From positions 193,932,146 to 193,996,145 of the forward strand of contig NC_133665.1 of assembly GCF_037893015.1 (NCBI RefSeq): a stretch of 64,000 nucleotides of DNA. The letters are read 5' to 3'. Positions within the stretch are counted from its first letter, which is position 1. The number at the start of each line of letters is the position of its first letter. The notes below the pieces were generated by a model. That model had not been told where the DNA came from and ran no database searches. It saw nothing but the letters and a program-made list of their open reading frames with translations. The DNA comes from Macrotis lagotis (lineage: Eukaryota; Chordata; Mammalia; Peramelemorphia; Peramelidae). A program made the translations under genes and the position numbers. This document shows positions 12,146 through 22,170 of the stretch, piece after piece.

Positions 12146-15100
12146 GTATATAGCATTTTTAAGGGCTCCCCAACTGCCAGCCATTGGGTACAGATATTGG
12201 ATACAAAGCTGTTGTTGGTTTTTTCCTCTCCAAAGACCAAGTTAGCTTCTCATTTTATCTACAGTGAAAACTTGTCTACATTTGCCCACTGACATGGGAA
12301 GTCTGGGTAGGAGTTGCTAGAGGAGGTCCCCCTACTTGTGGGGTTCCCACAGGTGGCTCATCTGATGGGGTGGAGGAACAGGCCCAGGGATGCCTATGAG
12401 GCCCATGCATGCTGGGCTTCGGGGGGTGATGGTGGGTGTTCCATGAGTCTGGACCAAGCCTGGGTGGGAGTTGGAGCTCTTCTTGATGCTAGTGCCGTTG
12501 GACAAATATTGCACTGAATGGGCCTGTATGTCCTGACTTCTGACAGCTGGTCTAACCATGTTTCATTTCCAGCCTACAACATGTTTAAAAGAACTTTTGG
12601 AGGCCAGGGGAGGTCCCAGGCTATTGGCCAGACAAAAGCACCCCTGAGGGGGCCATCTGAGCTAGGGGAACTTTTCTGAGCTATCCCCAAGCAAGTTTTG
12701 GGGGTGGAGGGACTTAGTAGTACCCTTCTTCAGTTCTTGGCAGCAACTGCTGCCTTGTCACTCCTCTGTCCCTCAATTGTCCTTGTTCCCTGTTTGTAGA
12801 TGGGGAGTGCTCCTGGAGTGCTCAGAGAAGGCTCTCTGGAGAAGATGGAACCAAGCTGAGCCATGAAGGCTGAGCAGGATTTGGCTCAGAGGAGATGGGG
12901 TGCTGGTAGATGGGGATTCCAGGTAAGGGGATTGGTGAGAACAGAAGCAGTGTGGGAGGGAAAGCCTCCTGTTTCCTAAAATTGGAGCTCAGGGTAGGAT
13001 GGGGGAAGGGGGCAGAAGGGAGAAAGGCCTTGTCAGGATACAAAGGAGAGGGCGGTTCCCCGCCCCTTTAATTCCTGGCTGCCTCTTTCCTGCTCCTGAC
13101 TGAGCTGCACGCCTGCTCCGCACCTGTTTTGGGGGCGCAGATGGGGTGAAAAAGGGAATCGGAGCTGTTCGCCCCCTCCGAGCAAGTTTCTGCCTGTAGC
13201 TTCCTAGGCAGGGCCATTCTGAATTCCTGCCAAGGCTTCTCCTTTCCTTTATCCCAGTCCTTCCTCCAGGAAGCCTGCCAGACCTATGAGGAGAACCCAG
13301 AGGCGAGGGCCTTTGACTTTTGGCTAAATCCAGGTCCCCTTAGGGAATCCCTCCAGAAAAGTGTGAAGGGAAATGGACCTGCAGGAAGGTGGCAGGTGGA
13401 GGATCCCAGGACCGGCTGAGGTCAATTGGAGAACTAGGCTCTTGGGTCCCAACGCCAGGTTCCAGGCATCCCTTTGCTCCCGAGAGGAAGTGGGTTACTC
13501 TCAGGAGACTTGGGGGGGAAGGGGTCATGGCTCAGAGTCTTCCCAGAATCCCAAGACTGTGTTATTATATAGCTTTCTGTAACGGTCTGATGTAAGGGAT
13601 GCTCTTGTTTTGTGGGGAGGCAGTGGGTATTGGAAGCCAAGTGAAGCATTCTCTAGGGATCATGAGAAGAGGTGGCAGGTCTTTGGGACCAGGTTGAATG
13701 ATCAGATTGGTGTCAGGGGAGGTCTCTAGTGGAGGGACCCAATGTGCTGTCCTTGCCATTATGCTTTTCAAAACTCTTCTCAGGCTTTGGATGAAGCCAT
13801 GAGATGGTCTGCAGATTTATGTGTGAGATACATGTCTGCCATCAGATATAGAGGCCGAAGACACAGCTTTCCAGTGGCTTGGGTAGATGTGATGTGCTTG
13901 GCTGTGCCAACACTACAGCCAATCTAGCTGGGTGGGGTGGGGGGGGGGGGCCTGGGCAGTGTCAGGGACCTCTGAGACTGGGCAATGCATCCTTCAGTCT
14001 CCAAGAGGTGGGGGATTTCTGGGTGCCATTCCACCAAATCATCTAGGGAGAGGAGTCTGCGTACCAAAGGAAAACCTTCTTCCTAATTGCTCTCAAGGCG
14101 GGTGGTAGCCCTTAGCTGACCCTCAGCAGTCCAGGTCCTTCCTGTCAAGTGCTAGTTATATTAAAGATGATGCCAGGTAGCCAGGCAACCCCAAAGAAAG
14201 AAGTAAACAGAAGGCCAGGAAGTTAGAGTGATTAGAATAGACCAAAGATATGGAGGAAATGCAAGAGCTCTTTGGCTATGAGTCAGAGAAAACTCTTCAG
14301 CTTTGCTGGGGAGGGAGGGAGGAAGCCTGCTCATCTGCTCACCTGTATCCCCAGGTATTCCAGAACCTGAATCCCTAGGCTGGGCCAGAGTGAAAGAGAA
14401 ATCCTTTGAGATCCAAGCTTCCGTCAGGGAAGTCATTGGGCCTCTGCCATCTCAACCCCAAAGCACCAGAGACAGAAGAGGCATCACTCTTTGCCTCCCC
14501 CCCAAATCCAAACTACCATGGACACTCGCTTGCCCCCCCCTTGCGGTTTCTCTCTCCCTATTAGAATGGAAGCTCCTGGAGGACAGGATCTGCCTGCCTT
14601 GCTTACTCAGATTCCTAGCCTCAGTTCTCAGCAGTCCCTCAAAGAGTCAGCACTTGGTAGATGACTTCTCAATCACTGCTTCATAACAACTCAAGATTCA
14701 TTTGTTTCAATGGGGGGGAAATGATAGTCTTTCTTTTCCCTCTCTCCCCAGAGGTCCACCTCCCCCATTTTCACTCCAACCAGCACCCAGAGACTTCTTA
14801 GAGGAAGATGCCAAGGGGTGGGGAAGACAGGCAGAGAGAGATGCTGATAGGATGTTAAAGGAGTACTGCTCTCCCCCAAATCTCCCCTCTGATGCTCAAG
14901 TTCTGAGTTTTAAGTTTTAGGTAAAAGAACCTGTAACTCCTTGAGTTTGAGGGTTTGGGGTTGTCACAACATGGTGGGGTGAGGACCAGAAAAAGAAGGG
15001 ACAGGCACCCAAGCTGGCTTTGTGGTCAGGCGGTTGAGGCTTCAGTTGGGACTGAATCAAATGGGTCCCTGGTCTTCTAGGACCTGCCAAACTAAGGGAG

Positions 15101-15650
15101 GCCACTCTGGGAGTCCCCATCTGCCTGTCATCTCTTTTCCATCCCTGCTCTATCAAAACTAGCCCTTTGTGTTGTCTAAACCTCTGACTTGGAGGTAGAT
15201 CTCTGAAGCTTGCAAAGTTGTTCTGGCGTTTCTGACAAGGGAGGCTGCCCCTCAAATCTTGAACAGGTCCACTTCCAGCTGCCATGCCAGCCTTGAATGT
15301 TGACCATATCTTGAAACGATGTAGGTTACTTTGGCAGAAACAAAAGCAAAACATGTGGCTGCACATGTTTAACCTATATCAAATTGCTTGGTATCTCAGG
15401 GAGAAGGGTGGGAGGGAGAGAATTTGGAAATCAAAATTTTAAAAGCAAATATTAAACTTTTATTTTACATCTAACTGGGAAAAATAAAATACTATTCAAA
15501 AAATAAAATAAAGCGATAGGTTAAAAAAAAGTGGATGCATGTCTTGGATTCTGATACTCCTCGGCATCTGTCAATACTTCCATTCCCCCCCCCACTCAGA
15601 AGTGCAGATTTTCTTTGTTTTGGGGGCTCAATTGCTTCAGCCCATCATAG
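9655..15650. other. Intergenic, mostly unique sequence
   Basis: Contains a (TA)n/(TGTA)n microsatellite at about 12114-12150, short CA and G runs (for example 13940-13950) and an L2-like fragment at about 14560-14665 ('gaagctcctggaggacagg'). Moderately GC-rich pyrimidine stretches give several long but unconvincing frames. No exon was recognised. Confidence 0.5.
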
Positions 15651-15659
15651 ATTTAGACA

Positions 15660-15965
15660 TGGGCAGGGGCAGCTAAGTGGTACAGTGGATGGAGCATTTG
15701 CCTTGGATTCAGGAGGATCAGAGTCTGAATCCGACTTCTGACATTTACTAGCTGTGTGACTTTGGGCAAGTCACTTAATCCTGATTGCCTCACATCCAGA
15801 GCCATCTTCAGTCCTCCTGATTCCTGGCCACTGGACCCAGATGGCTCTGGAGGAGAAAGTGAGTCTGGTGACTTAGCACAACACCCCTCACTCAGATCCA
15901 ATTTCCCTGCTTGTCATGGCATTACCTCCCTGATGTCATGGTCTTCTTCAAGATGGAAAAAATAT
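15660..15965 (+). repeat. Composite marsupial SINE (tRNA head plus unrelated body, MAR4/RTE-type)
   Basis: The head reads 'ggcagctaagtggtacagtg' and 'gggcaagtcacttaatcc'. A second module follows: 'ccactggacccagatggctc', 'tggaggagaaagtgagtctg' and 'tgatgtcatggtcttcttc'. I know this body from marsupial SINEs thought to use RTE-type machinery; the exact family name is uncertain. Confidence 0.7.
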
Positions 15966-16934
15966 CCTCTGACCCATTATTTATGAAAAGCCAGAGGCTC
16001 AGGGATAGGAAATGATTGACTCAAGGTTTCACTAGAAGTTAGGAGCAGCGGCAAGATTCACACCCATGGCCTTCTATCAGCAAATGGGGCATGTTTGTCC
16101 CACCTCAGTGCTCTAAGTCTTCTGTTGCCTCTTTAGTTCCACCCTCACAGACCTGCACAGAAAATGAAGTCAAAGTCAATGAAGACTAGGATCTCAAGGA
16201 TGCTTCTTGCCAGTGGACTTGGCATTGGGGGGTTCTTCTCTTTGTTCCCAGGGGGAGATTCTCCCAATTGTGGGCTATCTGGACCATATGTGGAGAAATT
16301 TTTCCTTAATAATGGAAAGGGTTCTTCATGGTAAAATATAGACAGACATGACGATTGTCCTTAAAGGAGAAACCCAGTGTGACTCCATTTAGGGATGGCT
16401 AGATAGGTCTGTTTCATAATTCAGGAACCACTGGAGGTAACTCAGTTCTCCTCTTCTCTCCCTCCTGGGCTTTCTGACAGCTCCTTCCTACTGCAGAGGA
16501 AACAGTTGTGGTACCCCCCCCCTCCCGGCCCTGTCCCCCAGGGCAATGAACAGGTGGGTGGCAGAGGAGGAAGATAAATTTGGAAAAGTCAATGGTTTGT
16601 AGTTCAGAGGCCTCCTTCCTCCAGATGGTACTGGACAACACCAAGGGGGTGGGATCATCTCCTCCTGTGACACCTGCATCCTGGGAAGGGAAGGACACGT
16701 GTCATGGACAAATGTCTCAGATGGCTTAATTTTGGAAGGGCAAAAACTTGAATCTTCAATTCTTTGGATGGAAATATGTCTAGGATTCTTTATTTTCCTA
16801 GATCTTCCCCCCCAGCATATCCCCAAATTCATACCCCATTCTGTACCAGGATTCCCTCACCACTTTGTCAGGAGGTGGGTATGACATGCTTCATCCTGCT
16901 GGCTGGCCTCTCTGCTTGGGTTACTTTTCTTTGT

Positions 16935-17018
16935 TGACTCAAAGAATATTCAAACTGGAATAGACCTTGGAGGTCATAATCTAATCCCCTTATTTTACAG
17001 TTGAGGAAACTAAGGTCA
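16935..17018 (-). repeat. Outer MIR-type SINE of a nest, left part
   Basis: 'gaccttggaggtcataatct' and 'ttattttacagttgaggaaa' match the antisense MIR/THER core. The copy is interrupted at the duplicated target agttgaggaaact and resumes at about 18700-18790. Confidence 0.6.
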
Positions 17019-17172
17019 GGTGATATAGTGGGTAGAGACCTGAGCCTGGAGTATGGCAGACTCATCTCCCTGAGTTCAAATACAGGCTCCAAGTAGCTGT
17101 GTGACCCTGGGTTAGTCACTATACCCCACTTGCCTCAGTTTCCTTGTCTGTAAAAAGAGTTGGACAGGAAAT
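17019..17172 (+). repeat. Middle SINE of the nest (MAR1-like), left part
   Basis: 'gtgggtagagacctgagcct', 'agctgtgtgaccctgggtta' and 'tgcctcagtttccttgtctg'. It is cut by the L1 and resumes at 18580 with 'cagaaatggcaaaccgctcc' to about 18695. Confidence 0.8.
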
Positions 17173-18570
17173 GATTATACTAATCTGCTGTTTGATAAAC
17201 CCAAAGAGTCCAGCTATTGGGATAAAAACTCTCAGGAAAATTGGAAGTTAGTATGGAAGAAACTTGGATTAGACCAACACCTCACACCCTATACCAAGAT
17301 TAAGATCAAAATGGATACAGGATTTAGACATAAAAACAATGTCATAAGAAAACTAGAAGGTGAAGGAGTAGCATAACTGTCAGATCTATGGAAAGGGAAG
17401 CAGTTTATGACCAAGGAAGAGATGGAGAACATCATTCAAAACAAACTAGATAATTTTTATTTCATTAAATTAAAAAGCTTTTGCACCAAAATCACTGCAA
17501 CCAAGATCAGTAAATTGGGAAACAATTTTTACAATTAGTATTTCTGACAAAGGACTCATTTCTAAAATATACAGAGAACTGAGTCAAATTTTCAAAAAAA
17601 CAAGCCATTCCCCAATTGATAAAAGGTCAAAGTTTACAGTTGAGTAAATCAAAATGATCCATAGTCATATGAAAAATTGCTCTAAATCATTACTTAATTA
17701 GAGAAATGCAAATTAAAGCATCCCTGAGGTACCACCTCACACTTTTCAGACTGGCCAATTTGACCAGAAAGGGCAATGATCAATGTTGGAAGGGTTGTGG
17801 GAAATCTGAGTCACTAATACATTGTTGGTGGAGCTGTGAACTTATCCAACCTTTCTGGAGAGAAATTTGGAATTATGCCCAAAGGGCAACAAAAATGTGC
17901 ATACCCTTTGATCTAGCAATACCACTACTGGGTCTATACCCAGAAGAGATGATGAAAAAAGGGTAAAAACATTACTTGTACAAAAATATTCATAGCAGTC
18001 CTGTTTGTGGTGGCAAAGAATTGGAAATTAAGTAAATGTCCTTCAATTGGGGAATGGCTTAACTAACTGTGGTCTATGTATGTCATGGAACACTATTGTT
18101 CTATTAGAAACCAAGATGGATGGGAATTCAGGGAAGCCTGGAGGGATTTGCATGAACTGATGCTGAGTGAGATGAGCAGAACCAGAAGAACACTGTTCAC
18201 CCCAACAGCAATATGGGAGTGATGATCAACCTTGAAGGACTTGCTCATTTCATCAGTGCAGCAATCAGGGACAATTTGGGGTTGTTTGTGATGGAGAATC
18301 CCATCTGTGTCCAGAGAAAGAATTGTGGAGTTTGAACAAAGACCAAAGACTATTACCTTTAATTAAAAAAAATAATTATCTTATTATGTAACTTTGCAAT
18401 ATCTTATACTTTATTTTTCTTCCTTAAAGATATTTCTCTCATCACATTCAACTTAGATCAATATATACCATGAAAACAATGTAAAAACTAACAGTCTGTG
18501 GGGGGTGGGGGGAGGGAAGTGAGATGGGGGGAAAACTATAAAGCTCAAAATAAATAAAATCTTTCTTAAA
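17170..18570 (+). mobile_element. Marsupial L1 LINE, 5'-truncated 3' end (ORF2 C-terminus plus 3'UTR)
   Basis: About 1.4 kb in sense orientation ending AATAAATAAAATC..AAAAAA. The frame at 17706-17966 matches the L1 ORF2 C-terminus: 'MQIKASLRYHLTLFRLANL', then the Cys/His cluster 'CWKGCGKSESLIHCWWSC', then 'IPFDLAIPLLGLYP'. Frame breaks elsewhere show it is inactive. It is flanked by an imperfect duplication of about 22 bp beginning AAAAAGAGTTGGA (17152-17173 and 18571-18593), so insertion was by target-primed reverse transcription into a SINE. Confidence 0.93.
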
Positions 18571-18571
18571 A

Positions 18572-18695
18572 AAAAGAGTTGGAGACAGAAATGGCAAACC
18601 GCTCCAATATCTCTGCCAAGAAAATCTTTATCCTCACTGAGTAGGGTCAGAAAGAGTCAGACACAGCTGAAAACAACTAAACAATAACTGCAACT
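18572..18695 (+). repeat. Middle SINE of the nest, right part
   Basis: Continuation of the MAR1-like copy: 'gacagaaatggcaaaccgct', 'gccaagaaaatctttatcct' and 'gggtcagaaagagtcag', ending 'aactaaacaataact'. Confidence 0.85.
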
Positions 18696-18696
18696 A

Positions 18697-18790
18697 CAAC
18701 CAAAGTTGAGGAACTGTGTCCAAGGTGCCTCTGTAACTAAGCCACAGAGTCAGTACTTAAACTCAGATCTTGAGTGACTGCTTCCTTGTC
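18697..18790 (-). repeat. Outer MIR-type SINE of the nest, right part
   Basis: 'aaagttgaggaactgtgtcc' repeats the left-hand target and continues 'taagccacagagtcagtact' then 'taaactcagatct', as expected for the antisense MIR head. Confidence 0.55.
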
Positions 18791-18799
18791 TCCCAAAAG

Positions 18800-19235
18800 G
18801 CTCCAGGTTGTAGGGCTATGTGAGGGACCTAAAAGCTGGTAGAGACTTTGGATCATCTGGACCTTCCGTTGTTTATCACAAAAGCTGGGATGGGCCATGG
18901 GAAGGGATAACAAGGACTGACTCTGCTTCTGGGCCTTCATCCCTGCACTCGTCATTGGCTTAATTCTTTTCATCCCTTCTGCATAGGACTTCCAGCTTCC
19001 TTAAGGTGTCGACTTTCCTTGAAAGGAAGATGAACTGGGGCTTCCTCTGCAGGCACTGGCCCTCCACTGGTGTTGGAGTAAGTCTTGATATGTGAAGAGG
19101 AAATGAGCCATTTTGTTCAACTGGGTCTTGGCCCCTGGGCCCTTGGGCTTATCTGGTCTAGTGCCAGGCTTCCCCTTCCCACCTGCTCCATGTTGTTTTG
19201 GCTCTCCTCACCCCCCCCCCTTCTCCTTATTCGTG
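18800..19235. other. Intergenic, no recognised feature
   Basis: No repeat core, exon or RNA gene seen. Confidence 0.4.
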
Positions 19236-19585
19236 TTCTTCCTCCAGGTGAACGTAAGCTCCCTGAGGGCAGGGGCTATCTTTCTTGCTTATGTTTGTAA
19301 TCTCAATGAACCAGTAACCATTATTGTTGTTCAGTTATGTCGGACTCTTTATAGACCCATTTGGGGTTTCTTAGCAAAGATACTGGAGCGGTTTGGAATT
19401 TTCTTCTCTAGTTCATTTTACATAAGAGGAGTTTGGGGCAAAGAAGATGAAGTAACTTGCTCAGGGTTACACATCTAGGAAATGTCTGAGGCTGCATTTG
19501 AATTTAGGTCTTCCTAACTCTAGGCATGGGCCTCTAGCCACCTAGCTAACCAATAACAGGAAATGCTTAATAAATACCTTGTTAT
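19236..19585 (+). repeat. L2-like 3' end interrupted by a SINE
   Basis: 'gtaagctccctgagggcagg' and 'ggctatctttcttgct' before the SINE, 'aatgcttaataaatacc' after it: the two halves of a typical L2 3' terminus. The insertion site carries the near-repeat aaccagtaac/aaccaataac. Confidence 0.65.
19318..19555 (-). repeat. MAR1-like SINE inside L2
   Basis: Antisense order: 'ttgttgttcagttatgtcgg', 'acccatttggggtttcttag', 'aaagatactggagcggtt' and the head end 'agccacctagct'. Confidence 0.88.
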
Positions 19586-20859
19586 TTACTTATTAACTCA
19601 CTCACTCACTCACTCCTCACTCACACATTCATTCATTGTTTCTCCATGTTATGGTTTAATTCTTTGCTAGCTCCTGGACTACAGCCTTGACCCTCGTCTC
19701 CTTAAAAGGCTGATGGTGCCCACACATTCCCCCCTTTTCTCTTAAGGGTCAGGCTGAGGAACTCCTATGCCTGGGTCACTTGGAGCCCTTCTCCTGGATC
19801 ATGTTGTCAAGGGCTGAGTCCAAGTGAAATTTAGAACTTTTGATACGTCACCACTGTGCAGTTCTACCACTGCCTATCCATGGTTTTCACCTTTGGGGCT
19901 GGTGGGGGATGCAGGAGGGATAGCTGCTTCTTGGGGGCTACATCAGGTTTTATCTCCCTTGACAGAAGTCTACTCTCAGTTGTCTCCTGGAGCTCTTTGA
20001 TAGAATGTGAAAACTTGAGAGTCAATTCCCCCTTTTTTTTATCATCCCAGCACCAACGTTTCTCCATGTTGTTCTCCATGGCTAAAGGCCACAGGCTGAG
20101 CCATTCAAATCATCCCCATACATGGAGACTTAAGCACTGGACCTCAATGAGCAAATGTTGAGTTCCCAGAATCAGATGTCTTTAGTTCATTCTCAGAGGT
20201 TCTCTGGTCATGTCCACACCCTTCTTAGGTAATAGGTTCAAGTTCCCAAACAATGGCCCCATCTCCAGAACCTCAGTGAGATTTAGTTACTACCTAGTCT
20301 ACCCTCTGTATTGGTGGTTTCCAGTCTTTCTATAGAGATTCCTTCTCATCCCACTCTTTAAAAAAAATTGACCAATCTCAGCTCCCAGGAAGCTGAGGGA
20401 TGGCTCAGCTCCTTGACAAGATGAACCTATACCCTTGGATGGTGGCAGACTGCATCTTAGCTGAGATGTGATGAAAACTTGGGTCTGTTCTTTGTGCAAA
20501 CCAGATGAAATATTTAATGTGCCTTTTGGAGTCTTGCTTTGGTTGACTTTGATTTGAACTTTGTTTTCATGGGAAGATATGGATGTAATTATGTAGGAAA
20601 TCTCCAACAATTTGGGTCATGGTTTTGTGCCCCTTCATCCTTCCTTGTCCCGAAGAGGGACACTGCACCACCCTCCCCCAGAATACACAGAGACAGCAAT
20701 GACAGGAATGGAAAGGGGTTGGGAAGCCATCCTCGATGAAGAAGTGGGAAGGGAATTAGGGACTTTGGGAAGGGAAAAGAGATGTAGTTAAGACTCAGCA
20801 GCCAGGGCAGAAAACATGCCTAAGACATCTTGTTCAGGACATTTCTTGTCCTGCAGGTA

Positions 20860-21240
20860 ATCGGTTATTCAGTAATGAATTCCCATTTTATAGATGAGAA
20901 ACGTGAGGTCCAGAGAAATAAACTAATTTAACCAAGGCCACACATCCATTTAGTACCAGATGTTTCACTTAAGGAGCTCAGAGCTCCAAAGAACAAGATT
21001 GAGATTGATGAGTATGAAGGAGGAGGGTGAAGGACCTGATCATTTTATAGAATATTCCTTCTATGCTAAGTGTTTTTTACCTAGATGATCTCATTTGGTC
21101 ATCACAATGACCATTTGAGGTGGGCACAGTTCTGATTTCCATTTTACAATTAAGGAAACTGAGGCACATAGAAGTTCAGTGACTTGCCCAGAGACACCCA
21201 GTTAGTACCCGTCTAAGGTCCTATCCAGTCCAGACTCCAG
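20860..21240 (-). repeat. Two MIR/THER-type SINE fragments
   Basis: About 20880-20990: 'cccattttatagatgagaaa' and 'aaccaaggccacacatcc'. About 21030-21240: 'gatgatctcatttggtcatc', 'ccattttacaattaaggaaa' and 'gacttgcccagagacaccca'. Both are antisense. Confidence 0.75.
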
Positions 21241-21866
21241 ATTCATGGCTCTACTGTGCCTCCTGCTGCTTTCCTGGAGGAAGAATGGATCAGAAGGAAA
21301 GACTCGTCCACCTGTCAGTCCAGTCACGCACTGCCTCCTTCTCAGTCCCTGGAGGTTCCACAGAGGTGTCAGAAATGAAGGAGAGGAGATGAAAGCACAG
21401 AGTGTAAGTGGCTGGACATCCTTCTAACTTGGAGACCCCAAAGACTCTGCCCAGCCTCAGGTGGATAGTCCTCCTTAATCCAACCACCCTTTATCAACAG
21501 AATGCCCCTAGAGGGTGAGGATGCTGTCTCCTTCACCTCCCAAACACCCCTATTGGCTCGGGAGTGCCTCCAGGAACACACCTGCTGTCCTACAGGCTCC
21601 CTTTGACCCAACTGCCCTGGACAGGGAAGACTCGGTGGATGGGAGAGACCCGGGCCAGAGAGCCGGAGCCCTGGGCTGGGGTCCCAGCTGGGCTCCACCT
21701 CGGAGGCCTTGGGAAGATGGTTTGATGCTGAAAGAGGCAGAGAAATCTCGGCATCTTCCCAGCCAAGGGGCAGACTCCCCTTGCCAGCCCTCCTGGGCTG
21801 CCTGTGGGCCCGAGGCCCTGCCAGGATGATCTCAGCCTCCAAGACCCACTCCTGCACTCTCCTCTT

Positions 21867-21926
21867 TGGCCACCAGGGGCTATGGGCAGTGCTGATCTGT
21901 GTGCTCATGCTGCCCCCTGCTGGCCG
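21867..21926. promoter_or_regulatory. Convergent pair of CTCF-like motifs
   Basis: TGGCCACCAGGGGCTATG (21867-21884, plus) is close to the long CTCF consensus TGGCCACCAGGGGGCGCTA, one G short. GCTGCCCCCTGCTGGCCG (21909-21926) is a good minus-strand CTCF core. The sites lie about 25 bp apart, pointing at each other, 5.4 kb upstream of the GARS1 start. Occupancy is inferred only. Confidence 0.55.
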
Positions 21927-22014
21927 AGATGCATCCTGCGCCGCCCCTGCACCTGGCCTGGCCCAGCTGGGGGCCCAGGAGAGAGGGGTGGTGGGATCAT
22001 GTGTTAGGAGAGAG

Positions 22015-22170
22015 GGCCTGGGTTCAAGTTCCAGCCCTGCTATAGATTAGCTGGGGGTCCCCAGGCTGGGCACTCCACCTCTTCTGGCCTCAGTGTCTTC
22101 CTCCATAAAGCCAGGGACCAGCCTTGGTCTCTCGGTGGCCTCTCTGCAGTGACTTGTTCAAGGGTCACAT
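22015..22170 (+). repeat. MIR-type SINE, old
   Basis: 'gggcctgggttcaagttcca', 'cactccacctcttctggcct' and 'cagtgtcttcctccataaag'. A further MIR scrap lies at about 23010-23110. Confidence 0.55.
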
